64,000 nucleotides of DNA from contig JAQGBZ010000030.1 in the NCBI GenBank assembly GCA_034687125.1, positions 186,001 through 250,000 of the forward strand. Direction: 5' to 3'. How positions within the stretch are numbered: position 1 is the first letter of the stretch; the number at the start of each line of letters is the position of its first letter. Position numbers and translations under genes: made by a program. The DNA comes from Neelides folsomi. Its lineage: Eukaryota > Arthropoda > Collembola > Neelipleona > Neelidae. Below the pieces are notes generated by a model that searched no databases, was not told where the DNA came from, and was given only the letters and a program-made list of their open reading frames with translations. Shown here in pieces: positions 38,639 to 50,800 of this stretch.

Positions 38639-38742
38639 AAAAAATAACTCAGAGCTAACAGGCTTTATAGCAAAATGATAAACATTTGTTGTAACCAATT
38701 TTTGACGTTTGTTTCATCCTGTTATCCCTTGAGTTATTTTAA
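38639..38742. repeat. possible small inverted-repeat element
   Basis: AAAAATAACTCAGAGCTAACAGG at the left (38640-38662) pairs imperfectly with the inverse of CCTGTTATCCCTTGAGTTATTTT at the right (38718-38740). The unit is about 104 bp. Mismatches and the AT-rich context make chance a real alternative. Confidence 0.35.
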
Positions 38743-40273
38743 TTTACAGAATTTGATGTAATTAACATTTTAACATTTATTTATAAGTTATATAAATATT
38801 TTAAATTAATTGTGTATTAACATGTTAATATGATACAAAATATTCTAAAATACGTGATCAAACAGTTGCTTAAATTAACTTAAATATTCTGTATTGTAAT
38901 TATGTATACAGTAAATAGCATTGTACCGTTTTACAAACGAGAATCATAATCTTGATCTCAATTTCTCAATTCATAGTTAAATGTTTCGTGAATTGCATAC
39001 ACTAATTAAAATAATAATTAATTACATGTTTAAATAATATCGAATGACAGTAAACTTGTACCTAAATTTTGTGATTTTTCAAGCACTTTGTCTTGGACAT
39101 TGTAAGAATCTCGGACGTTTCTTGCGAAAATTGTGAGTTTGTTTAAATTAACAATTAACCGTAGTAGGTAAGAGCTTATTACGATGAGTCATTTTATTAA
39201 ATATAGATCGATAGGCAATTTAGACTACAGAAGCAGTGATCGATTCAAATTTTACGCAAATGCTTCATATACGAGCATTTATTAAATTCTCTCAGCATTT
39301 CCCAACTTTCTTCGATCCAATGACAAGAATTTTTTGCCAAATCCTTTGTTTATCAATGTTTATAATAAGTTCTATACTTACATATATGATAATTAACCAA
39401 TCTTAAGTTTTTTACGCATGAATAAAACGATTAACCTATAACATCACTGTTTTGATTCTGATTATTATTCCATTTGATTACTCATAAAAGTTCTTATTCA
39501 TTATCTTCTTTTTAAAAGGTTTAATTACAAATGCATTTATCTCGTTTCATTACACATAAATGATATATTACGACATTTATACACACATTGGTATTGAATA
39601 ATTACATTTTATCATTTCAGTTTCAACTTGGAGATTGTACGCCGCTCAACTCCTGTTCTTGACGGCTATATACCGAAACTATCATTGTCACTATCACCGT
39701 CCTTCATTTCTTTTGCGTTATAATTTATAAATTAATAAACATTTTTAAAAACTAAGAAAAAACGTTATTTGCCAATCATTGAAGCTATCCTCTATCTGTA
39801 ATTTGTAACTTTGAAAATTAAAAAAACTTGTTTGATGACATGATCAAGATCTTCACATGTATCAGTATTTACAGTAAATATCAGTTTATCAGTATTCAGA
39901 TCTCCACATATACTATAATCTTTTACTATACAGTATAATGAAGTAATTGGTTGATTAACAAATTTATTATGCATTACTCTTTAGGTCTATATTATTTTCT
40001 GACTATTCCAGAATAACTTGACCAAATAAAAAAAAATTGTTCCATATATCATATAAGCTTACATTTTTGCATAAAATGTGCTCAATGTACTAACGCTAAA
40101 CATTATCCAACTTATCATGCAAAATTGCATCAAGCATAAATTATATTGTTTGTCAGGCTTTATTTTATTTACAGAATTCATAATAAGTATCAAAAATGAT
40201 TTATAATGCATGTTTAAACATTTGAATATTTATATAAATACTATTTATTGAACAGAATTCACAGTTAAATAAA

Positions 40274-40344
40274 CTATGTATTAAACTACGTATTAAACTA
40301 TGTATTAAACTACGTATTAAACTATGTATTAAACTATGTATTTA
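40274..40344. repeat. 12-bp tandem repeat in alternating pairs
   Basis: Six head-to-tail copies of CTA(T/C)GTATTAAA. The first four alternate CTATG, CTACG, CTATG, CTACG, so the array has a 24-bp higher-order period; the last two are both the T form and the final copy is cut short. Confidence 0.9.
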
Positions 40345-41394
40345 TATAAAAGTTTATATTTAAATTATAAAACTTTTAGTAAGTTCTTAGAAGTCACATT
40401 TAAATTGTAAAACTATAAGTTATAAACGTGTTGCGCAATACCATCTACTTTTTATCACCGATAATAAATATAATTTATTGTTCCATATCATAGCTATAAA
40501 ATTTTAAACACAAATCCTTAAATAATTGACTTGAAGGGTTCCAAAATACCAACATACATACGTATAAAAATAGTTATTTAAACTTGTAAGTTTAACAAAA
40601 ATTGAGCACAGCTCACAAATTCTTATATTGAGGAAAAATTAATTGCATTCTCTTGTTTAATAGTTTTACTATATAATTGTTAATTGCGCGTACACTAAAA
40701 TGCATAGTAAGTTGGTTAATTTTATAAAAATCTAGTGATCGGTGGAAGTCTGATAATTTCTCTTCATTGATATAACAGTGAAGTCCTTAACAAGGTTGGT
40801 TTTTTCTCTGTCTCAAACTAGAATCTTACAATTAACTATATTATGTAATGTATTTACAAAATAATAAGCAAAGTGCCTTTATTCTTTTATATTCTATGTA
40901 TATACTGATTATATTACATTTTATGTATTGATCGAAAAGGAACTCTTTAGATTTCTTCTACAAGGTAAATAGACAGGAATGCATACGAGTATTTTGTGAC
41001 TATCGAAAGCCAGACTTTTTACTGCGTTCCATTGATGTGTATTGGATTGCAGTTCTCACACTTTCAGTTTGAATTTGCAGTCAACTTTCATTTTCTCTCA
41101 ATAACACATGTAGACTTTATAGCAAAAGTACAAAATATTAAATAGAAATCCATTTAAATAAGCAATCCAATTATTTCACTTATCAAAATATGGTTCCTCA
41201 GACCTTTAGTCATTTTAATCATGCATTTTCAATATTAAAATTCGAAAGTATTTTTTAGATTACAGTAAACCCCAAACTCTGAACTGAATTCGAGACAAGG
41301 TTGAAATAATATCAAAGTCGAAATTCTAATAATCTTTTGGAAGGCGATAAATAATTTGTAAAAATCGAAAGATAGTTTTCAAATTGAAGAGGCA

Positions 41395-42583
41395 ATGTCT
41401 TTCTGGGCTGGTGTTCACCTTCAGGATTTCTTATTCAAGGGGCTTAATGTGGATTCAGCCCAAGGTATGTTTAAACAATTGGGAATTGTGTAATATTATA
41501 AAATTTAATTGACTATCATTGTATTTTAAATAATTTGTAAAGATTTGCCAATATCATAATTTATTGTGTTTTATTTTAGGCATTGCTGGAATTTTTATTG
41601 GGTGATATATTAATTACAATCATAAGATAACTCTTTTAATAATTTAAAAAATAATTTAATTTACTTATTTTCGTTACATTTTTATTAATTATAATAATTG
41701 TCTATCTTTGAACAATTTAGGCTCTTAAGTACGGCGATTCTCTACGAAGGACTTCGAACACTTCGAGATGTTCTGATAACACGATTTGGACAAAGCCAGA
41801 AGCTACTTATTAATTCTCATCATTCATCGTTTTCTGGTAGGGAAGAAGATATTCCGATTCTTCCAAGAAGCTCGAAAAGACCTCCCAAAATTGAATCAAC
41901 TGTTCGATACAATAAAGCTGGAAAATCAAGGAATCAGTCGGATATTCAACATGACGAAGGAGAAACCGAAGAAGGATCCAAAACCAAACGGTTCGATCCT
42001 CAATCTCAACAAGGCACTCCATTGCTACTTCAAAATGAACAAGAAGCGAACATGAAGATTAGAAAATGGAAGAGTATAACTGACTTGGGACTATCCTCCA
42101 TCTTTCACATGATTTATGTTTTTATTGGATATACATTAATGAACGCTGTTATGACCTTTAATATTTACATTTTTATCGCTGTTATCTTGGGGTGAGTTCT
42201 CTCAATTTAAATTATTTTAAATAGCTATTAAATAATATTAACTTTGGATTTATGGGAATGATTTAAATATGACAGAGTCGGTATCGGATACTTATTGTTC
42301 AGTCCCTTCCGATTTGAGCAAGTTGACGTCAATACGAATAAAGACCAAAGCAGCAGTACCACCGAAAGCGATGATCTCCTTCCATCGACATCTTCAGCTC
42401 TTCTCGGTAAAATAGTTTCAATACAGAACTTAAAATTTGTTTTTAGATATTCAAACTATTTGCAAAATAACATTGAAGTAAAATAAATAATATAACAATA
42501 CTATTGTTTCAGGAGAAAGAAGAGAAGTTTCTACTGTCAGCCGTGTTGTGTTTGGTGCTCAAGTTCACTCTCAACCAACATGA
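41395..42583 (+). CDS. SLC31A: CTR/SLC31-family copper transporter
   Basis: CTR proteins form trimers that pass Cu(I) through a pore lined by Met residues. Five exons: 41395-41464, 41580-41601 (only 22 nt), 41721-42191, 42276-42406 and 42513-42583, giving 254 residues. Helix 1 (about 24-42) ends ILYEGL. Helix 2 (about 158-177) contains IGYTLMNAVMTFN with the pore MxxxM pair at Met171 and Met175. Helix 3 (about 178-196) has the packing motif GVGIG (Gly188, Gly192). The start MSFWAG aligns with the family position just before helix 1, and an in-frame stop lies at 41359, so the usual Met/His-rich ectodomain is not encoded here. In that respect it resembles CTR2. The loop between helices 1 and 2 is about 115 residues, much longer than usual, and there is no C-terminal HCH. 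An upstream 5' exon cannot be excluded. It converges with SNRPF. Confidence 0.88.
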
Positions 42584-43861
42584 CATTCGATACCGAAAAC
42601 AACATTTGAATTTGCGCCCTCGAAATCAACTGATATTCAACTTTAGTAATATTTTTCCTGAACCCGAAACGTAAAAGATCTGTTCCAGTTGGAATCTGAA
42701 CTTTGAACTCGATATCCTACTTGGTATTTATTTTCTAGAACTTTATTAGATTCAGACAGATAAGGATTACATGTAAAGTATGATTTTGATTGTATTCAGT
42801 ATTTTGATAGTATTTAATGTTAACTTAATCGAGAACTGAGAATTTTCGTTAATTTTGTTATTGTATTGGCTCAGTTTAAAGTTTTATTTAAATTTAATTA
42901 TTGAACTATAAGATATTAAATGTTTATAATACGTAAACCTATATGGATAGATTATCAGAACATTTTTAGACTTTTTATATTAGAATTAATGGTAAATTAG
43001 AGATAAATTATTATACCTACATACAAAATGGATACTACCATAGGACATACAGATATTTTAAATGTATTTTATTTTAGAGAAATGCAATAATTATAGACCA
43101 ACATAATGTATTTGTATACATGTAGGTAAATGACTTTATGCTTAGAATTAAGGGAAGGATATTTTAATTAAAAGAATGCTATAAAATGTTAAATATTATA
43201 TTAATATATTTAATATTTAAGGTGGTGAAAATACTTACTTTTAGATATAGCACGTATTTTGAGAATTTAACTTGGGCGCTAATAATTTTTGCAATGTATT
43301 CTAATTGCAAAATCACTAAATAATTGTCCTAAACAATGCTGATACGATATATAGATAATGGTACTTAACTAAATTAGTATTAAGTGGTTTTACGAGGCTA
43401 TTTACTAATACCATATATCTATACTTTTTAGTAATTTTAACTTTAAAACCTAAATGTTACCTATTTAATGAAATGGAATATGCAATGGATTCATTATATT
43501 ATAAGTTTTAATCTTTGTCATATAGAATTGAATTAATTGTTGTATTATGAATAAAATTGAATAAAATGCTAATAAATGTTACTGTTGTAAATAAATTTAA
43601 CATTTATTCATTCAATTAACTGAAATATTAAACTTATGATAACAACTTTATCATATTTTCAATAACAAAAGAAATAAGAAGGGAATTTAACTCAACTGAA
43701 ATTGATAAAGATTTTAGTTTAAATATAAAAATGATTTAGGAATATGTTCAAATATTTTGGCTTATTCAACATAAATTACATTTTATAAGCTTTACATTAT
43801 AATAACCTCACTAATTTTCAAGAGTAGTTTTATAAGAAAGAAAATGTTAATTGGGTAAATA
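42584..43861. other. convergent 3' region of the copper transporter and SNRPF
   Basis: AT-rich, no open frame. Plus-strand AATAAA signals near 43548-43575 could end a long 3'UTR of the transporter. For the minus-strand SNRPF gene a TTTATT at about 43601 is a possible signal. Confidence 0.4.
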
Positions 43862-44122
43862 TCATTGATCCATTATTGCTTCCGGTTCTTCTTCGTCAAC
43901 TTGCTGGACATACATGACATTGTTGCAGCGAATCAGCACTTCTCCTAAATTTCCGGTCAAACTCCCATTGACGAATTCTTCTGTGTGGGCCAATTGAAGG
44001 TTCATGTACCCATCAACAGAAACTAAGAATCCTTTGTACTCTTGTCCCCACTTGAGCTTAACCTTCACTGACTTCCCAGTTAATGAGTTGAGGAATGGTT
44101 TGGGATTAACGGGCATCTGCAT
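43862..44122 (-). CDS. SNRPF: small nuclear ribonucleoprotein F (Sm-F)
   Basis: Sm-F is one of seven proteins forming the ring on U1, U2, U4 and U5 snRNA in the spliceosome. The frame gives 86 residues, the same length as human Sm-F. It carries the Sm1 motif (KPVMVKLKWG-type, here [15 protein letters not shown]), [18 protein letters not shown], and the Sm2 motif [13 protein letters not shown], with an acidic C-terminus ([11 protein letters not shown]). The start is the ATG at 44122, giving [12 protein letters not shown]; the frame stays open a little further upstream but a splice acceptor (TTTAATAG) ends at 44130 on this strand, so a 5'UTR intron or a trans-splice site is likely there. UCHL5 starts 624 bp away in the opposite direction. 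Confidence 0.96.
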   Translation of the reverse strand: MQMPVNPKPFLNSLTGKSVKVKLKWGQEYKGFLVSVDGYMNLQLAHTEEFVNGSLTGNLGEVLIRCNNVMYVQQVDEEEPEAIMDQ

Positions 44123-44746
44123 CTTGGCGCTATTAAACAAAAAAATTAAAAAATTATTCTTAATACTCGACCAATTGATTTTATTTAATTACATATAGAC
44201 TTTTAGAATATACGAATTGATTTAAAATAATTATTCATTAGGTATATTACGTAGTTTTTGACGAAACTGGAGAGCAAATGCAAAGTCAATCAAATCGGTA
44301 AATTTTCTATCGAACAGTAAATTGTGAAGATGCTTGTTGAAATTGCTTTTTAGTGCTTGAAACCGGCAGCGTCAAATCGAATATTCAAAAGTGGTGCTTC
44401 CAAATGAGAGTCTGCTATTGGAGGATCAAAGAAAACGCAATTGTTAGCTTCCTATATAAGGTTTAATTCTCCCTCGATGTTCGTGTATTGAAAAGTCATC
44501 ATTGGTTGGAGTCATTGGGAGAAAAATTGAAGTAAATTTTACAAGAATTGATCTTATTTGGAAAAATTCCTAGTCGAGGTACTTGATTTTAATCAAAAAC
44601 GGAAAAGGGTAAATGATCTACCTATATAAAATATTAGTACTATTGTTAAAATTATACTATTATAAAAATTATTAAACTGTTTTAATAAATAAGCAAATAA
44701 TAAATCTGAATTTCGGTTTTTTAGATTCTCAAACTCTGCATTTAAA
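44123..44746. promoter_or_regulatory. divergent promoter region SNRPF / UCHL5
   Basis: The start codons of SNRPF (minus) and UCHL5 (plus) are 624 bp apart, so both promoters must lie here unless one gene has a remote first exon. Acceptor-like TTTTTTAG ends at 44724, 22 nt before the UCHL5 ATG; the SNRPF side has one 7 nt before its ATG. No TATA box can be distinguished from the AT-rich background. Confidence 0.6.
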
Positions 44747-46272
44747 ATGGGTGAAGCTGAAGGTACTTGGTGTTTAATTGAAAGTGATCCTGGTGTTTTC
44801 ACAGAACTAATAAAGGACTTTGGTAAGATATTATTTTCAAACTTATCATTTATATTGTTTAAACACTAGTTTTATATAATTAATAAAGTGTTAAGGATTA
44901 TAAGTATTTAATAAATAAATATTTTCTAGGAGTGAATGGATTACAAGTTGAAGAGCTTTGGAGCCTTGATGCTGAACATTTCGACAAACTTAAGTAAGAC
45001 TTGATTTTTGTTAGAAAGGAGTTAAAAGTACATTTTTGCTGCTTTCAAACTCAAAGCATTTAATTAAACAACATTGCAAATAACATTTAGTGATATAGGT
45101 AATGATTAATGATACGTTTTTAATGGTTCAATTTATCATTTTTTAGACCAGTCCATGGCTTGATTTTCTTATTTAAATGGATCGGAACTACTCCTGGGGG
45201 AAGTAGCGGGGGAAGTATTGTTCAAGACGGAAGACTAGATAATATTTTCTTTGCTCGACAAGTCATTCAAAACGCTTGTGCCACTCAGGTATTTGAATGC
45301 CTTTTATGAACATTAAGAAAATAAAAAATCTGATTCTAAACTCAATTTTTCTTTTTAGGCAATAATTTCAATTTTGATGAACTTGAATCACTCTGACATG
45401 GAGCTCGGCTCCGTTTTAACGGAGTTTAAAGAATTTACTCGAGCTTTTGATCCATCGATGAAAGGATTAGCTCTCTCGAATTCTGAAATTATAAGAACCG
45501 TTCACAACTCTTTTGCTCGAAACGCGATTTTCGAATTTGATAACAAATCTGAAGCTAAGGACGATGAAGTGTATCACTTTATTGGATATATTCCAATTGA
45601 CGGCCGTCTCTATGAACTGGATGGACTTCAAGAAGGTCCAATTGACCTTGGCGCTATTCCAGGTTAATTCATTTAACAAAAATTAACTTTGTCTTTTCGA
45701 TGCTAATTTGTATAGATAATAATAAATGAAGATTATATAATTTCATTTTATGAATAGATGGAAAGGATTGGACCCAAATTGTTCGCCCAGTTCTTCAGGA
45801 GCGAATAAGCAAGTAAGTTTTTCTAAATGAGAACTAAATGTCTATTTTTCAAATTAAAGATATTATTGTGTTTATATATTATTAAAAGTATATTTAAAGT
45901 AAAGTGGTAAATACTATTAAATTTTAAATACACAGGTACAATGAAGGAGAAATTCACTTCAACTTGTTAGCTGTTGTCTCGGATCGTAAAACTCAATTGG
46001 AGAAGCAACTGCATGAAATGGAAGCGAATGGAAACGGAATGAGAGAAGCCTTGTCGGAGATCAAGCAAATGATTGAAGACGAGGAGTCGAAAAGACTGAG
46101 ATTTCGACTTGAAAACATTCGACGCAAGCATAACTATCTTCCACTCATTGTTCAATTCTTAAAAGAGTTGGCCCAACAGAAGCAACTCATTCCTTTGTAT
46201 GACAAAGCAAAAGAAAAGGCTAAAAAGGCATCTGAGCAAAAAAGAGCATCTAAGGCAAAGCCCGATGTTTAA
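44747..46272 (+). CDS. UCHL5: ubiquitin C-terminal hydrolase L5 (UCH37)
   Basis: Cysteine deubiquitinase that trims ubiquitin chains at the 26S proteasome through RPN13 and also joins the INO80 complex. Six exons: 44747-44822, 44930-44993, 45147-45288, 45359-45662, 45758-45812 and 45936-46272, giving 325 residues against 329 in human. The UCH domain runs from WCLIESDPGVFTELIKDFG with the catalytic triad Cys91 (NACATQ), His167 (VYHFIGY) and Asp182 (LYELDGLQEGPIDLG); the spacing equals human Cys88/His164/Asp179. The active-site crossover loop lies in between. The C-terminal ULD part has the conserved IENIRRKHNYLP-type block (LENIRRKHNYLPLIVQFLKELA) and a Lys-rich end that in relatives binds RPN13. 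A Gly/Ser-rich insertion (PGGSSGGS) sits in the WIGTT loop. It is divergent from SNRPF. Confidence 0.96.
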
Positions 46273-47852
46273 ATTAAAAATTACCAATTTCAATTCTAAC
46301 CAATTGTGAGAATTCAATATTCAAATTATTTGTACCCTGTTTGTTTCATAAGTAAGTACCTTTAATTATGATTTGTATTAATAATGTATTGATAGAATTA
46401 TTTAATTCTAGTATATAAGAAGTGCATTTAACAACATTACGATAAAGAAAGCTAAGCTATAATCTAACAAGCATGCTGATCAGTATATGAGTAAATTAAT
46501 AACATTTTAAAATTACGTTTTTTATTCTTTGATTAAATACGTTCATAATGTTACAATGAAACAGAGTCAAGCTGTTCCTTCTTATATAGAAAATTGTTAG
46601 GAGTGAATAGAAATTTCTGATTTGGAATGACATTATTAAATCTGAGATTATTCAAAGAGGTCCAGGTGAAGTGTTTTGAAAAAGAATTATTATTCAATCT
46701 CATGTCCATATTGAGTTTTCCCTTCCATTATGCAGAGTGTGATGGAAAAGGGGTGTATGGTTATTAGTTTCCTATAGTGAACATCCCACATAGTGAACGG
46801 TGATTTCAATATCTTAACATTTTCCTTTTCTTGACTATTAATTGAATCCTGTTGATATATAGGGAGCGGTTCTGTGCATTGATGCCTATGAGTTCCCATT
46901 CAATTTTATTCAGTTTCATAAGTTTAGAAGATGAAGATAAAGAAACTCCTATTGGAGTTCCGTAACCTCTGAGAAATCTTTAAGGATCCATTGGGATGAA
47001 AAAGCATAGGGGGTCTTTGAAGATTCCTCCACTTGTTTACACCATCTTTTGAGCCGGCAACCTCGAGACCCTCGAAGTGCTCCCAACCTCCTTGGAAGAA
47101 GTAAAGGGATCTTTTTTGAATGGGCCAAGTGGAGAATCCCACCCACCCATCCCTTCCATCCCGTGTAAACCAAGGATTCTCTCTCCTTCATCACTCTCAG
47201 TTTTAAATGAACTGTGAGCCATTCCGCAAAAAAATAAGATAAATTCATACTAGAGAACTTCTAATAACTTTCTGGTGTTAGGTCATCTCTTTTAACTTAA
47301 TACTCATCTACTATCAACTCACGTCCTTTAGCTCATCTCAGTTCTTGAGTGTTTGTGTGGATGCCTAACGTCATGTAGTGAATATTATTATATACACTCT
47401 TATCACTCCTACAAGTTAAACATTCGACAAACTCTGACTTGTGTGAGAGTGAGTCCAAATTACTAGCCTTTTTCATTGATGAACTTTCAGTTCTTATATC
47501 AAACTCTTTTATACATTTGGGAAGGAATCTCTCCATATAGGCAAATAGGGAGAGAACGGAAATAATGATGAACGGCGAAGCTTTTGCTCAGAGCTGATAA
47601 GACAAATCCTTTTTACATCTCTACATTAATATATATTCAATAGATACTTTCATTTGGTCTTAACTTATTAATTTATTTCTTGATTCAACATCAAATTAAA
47701 TATGATATTTATATAAAATTTAAAATGATGAAAAACGGTAAAACGCGTGATTTGTTTCTTCACTATTTGGAACTCTCCCTTGTGCAGTTGTGTAGTTGAG
47801 GAGTTTAATATTCACATAAGTGAGAAGTGTGGAAGTGAGACTGTGGGAGACA
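46273..47852. other. intergenic region between UCHL5 and laminin gamma-1
   Basis: About 1.6 kb with no supported gene. Open frames on the minus strand at 46.9-47.5 kb show no known domain and no splice logic. The last 100 bases should contain the laminin promoter and 5'UTR; AG-ending pyrimidine tracts occur near 47786. Confidence 0.45.
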
Positions 47853-50800
47853 ATGTGGGTCTTTAGATATTTGCTATGTGCTATATTTTTATTCTCGAGA
47901 AAAACTATGTCCCAAGTGGCGTTGCCTCCTGGTCATGAACGAGTGACTGACAACAATTGCTATGATGAGAACAGGAAAGCACAGGTAATTTGGTCAAACT
48001 ATTTAAAATTTTATAAAAAACGCTTTTAAAGTTTAATTACATAATAAAACATTAACCAAAAGAAGTATAGAATGCGATATATATCTCTCTTCTATTATCC
48101 TTGCATAATAAATAGTACGTGTATGATATGTATATATATATAAGAAAGCCTTATAAACTGGTGATTCCCAACTATTAAGGTACACTTATGAGGTATCCAC
48201 TAATTAGATATTTTGAATAAAAATGAAACGGAAAATTGATTAAAAATAATTCTAAATTAAAAAAACTAATTGTAACTGCTTTTTTAAAAAATGCATGTGT
48301 TAAATTGTCAAATGTAGAAATGCGCTCCTGAGTTCGTCAATGCAGCGTACAATCTTCGAGTTGAGGCAACAAACACGTGTGGAATGTACGGACCCCAAGA
48401 GTATTGCATTCAGCACAAGACCGTGCACGGGTTAGATCGAAATTGTCATTATTGTGATGCTCGTGCTCGTGGTCGATCCCATCCTCCAGAACACATGACA
48501 GATATCGACTTCGACAATAAACCCAACAGTCGATGGCAATCAGAAACACTCCATGAAGCCCTCAATTGGCCATCCGCGGAGCTTAAAGTCAATTTGACCC
48601 TCAGACTTGGAAAATCTTTTGAAATAACATACGTCCGAATTAAATTTGATCAATCGCCACGACCAGACAGTTGGGCAATTTACAAAAAAGTTAGAGAGGA
48701 CGGACCTTGGATTCCTTATCAATTTTACTCTTCTACATGTCGGGACTATTATGGTTTACCTGATCAAAATTACATTCATGGAGGAAGTGAAGATCGCCCT
48801 ATGTGCACCTCTGATCATCATGACATTGTTCCAATCTCGGGGGCTGAAATTGTTTTCTCTACCTTGGAAGGACGCCCATCGGCTGTTTTACATTTCGAAG
48901 ATTCGCCTCAATTACAAGATTGGGTAACGGCAACGGATATTCTTATTGTTTTAGATCGACCAAATACCTTCGGTGATGAGTTGTTTGGAGATGAGAGAGT
49001 CTCAAAGGCTTACTTTTACGCCATTTCCGATTTTGCAGTTGGTGGAGCGTGAGTTTAAAATTTTATATTTTTACATTGATTATAAAAATATTAGCTAATG
49101 GTGCATTACAATATTTTTTATAATTTAACTTTAGTTGCAAGTGCAATGGACATGCTTCTGAATGTGTTTGGAGTACTTCAGAATATCCAAATAATGAACG
49201 TTTTCTTGTTTGCCAATGTGAACACAATACTGGTGGGCCTGATTGCAATGAATGTCTCCCCTTTTACAATGATTTGCCATGGAAGAGAGCTCATTCGGAG
49301 AACGCTCATGAGTGCAAAGGTAAAAATGAAACTTTTATATAGTGATTTTTTCATATTTATTATATTTATTTATTAATTAACTGATGAACTTTATTAATGT
49401 GTTTTTTTAAATCTTTAGCTTGCAACTGCAATAATTTTTCAAATCGGTGCTTTTTTGATCAAAAATTATACGATGAAACCGGTCATGGTGGTCATTGTAT
49501 TGATTGTAGTGGAAATAGAGATGGACCGAATTGTGAAAAATGCAAATTGAACTTCTATCAAAGATCTGATGGATATTGTATTCCATGTCACTGCAATGAT
49601 ATCGGTAAAGTTTCTTAATTAATAACTCTCTTATAAAACCATCTTTAAAATTAATATTAAGTAATACTTCAATTCATCATATAGTGGAGTATTCCAGATC
49701 TGTAATCTGTAGTTTGAATTTATACCAACATAAAAACTAATTATAAATTGTTAAACTGACTTTAGGATCAAGAAGCTTACAATGTAACAGCGAAGGAAAA
49801 TGTCAATGTAAACCCGGTGTGTCCGGTGAAAAATGTGACCGCTGTCTTGCAAATTATTATGATTTTGGACAACCCGGTTGCAAAGGCTGTTCTTGTAATA
49901 CTCCAGGCAGTTTCAGGAATGAACCCAATTGCGACACCGTTACTGGAAAGTGCGAATGTAAAGAAAACGTCGAAGGACAGAAGTGCGACAAATGCAAACC
50001 CGGTTTCTTCAATTTGGACATTGTTAACAATTTCGGATGCACTCAATGTTTCTGTTATGGACATTCTTCCGTTTGTCGATCTGCCCCTGGTTATGGGCAA
50101 GGTATGATTTGTTTTTTGATGAGCTTAGTTTATTTATTTATTTAAATATGCTAAATTACCTCTTCAAAGTAGTCTAGACAATGCTGTAGTAGTAGACAAT
50201 GTAGTAGTAGACAATGCTGTTGACAATTTAGCCTGTAGTCAATTTCTCAACATTACCTAATGTTAAATGTTTATGTTGTGTAGTCTCATTAGTCTTCTAG
50301 ACCAGGTACAATTTTATTAGTTGTTGCTTCAAGATCTGTATTAGTAATTGTTGTTCACCATACATTTAGAATATATCTGTTTATCTATCTCACCTTTAAC
50401 CTTTCTCTGCTACTAATTGAATCATTTGAACAAAGACGCTTGACTTTGTCACTAAAATTAGAGTACATTAAATCGCTCATTAACGACGTATTTTTAGTTT
50501 TGTTGGAAAGCATTTTTGCTCGTGGAAGCGAACGTTGGACGGCCGAAGAAGGTCAAAGAGGGCCAGTGACGATTCAATACAATTCCGCCACACAGAACAT
50601 TGAAGTTAAATCTTCTGGAAGAGAAGGAGTTTACTTCCTTGCTCCGGGTAAAAATTTTCTACTTATCGTTAATTTTAATCAAAATTAAAATCCAAATTTT
50701 TTATTATATTATCTGTAGTTAAACGCTTTTATGCAAACCGATATTAATTTTTTTAAATTTGTCAGATCGATTTTTGGGCGACCAGCGAGGAAGTTATAAC

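Larger units (their letters stand above)
37797..41394. other. intergenic region between SLO2 and the copper transporter
   Basis: About 3.6 kb, strongly AT-rich, no coding potential. It holds the 3'UTR of the channel, a weak inverted-repeat unit at 38639-38742 and a 12-bp tandem repeat at 40274-40344. I see nothing else in it. Confidence 0.5.

Noticed and set aside
44123-44140. Six-residue longer N-terminus for Sm-F
   Set aside because: It crosses an acceptor TTTAATAG; starting at 44122 gives exactly the usual 86 residues.
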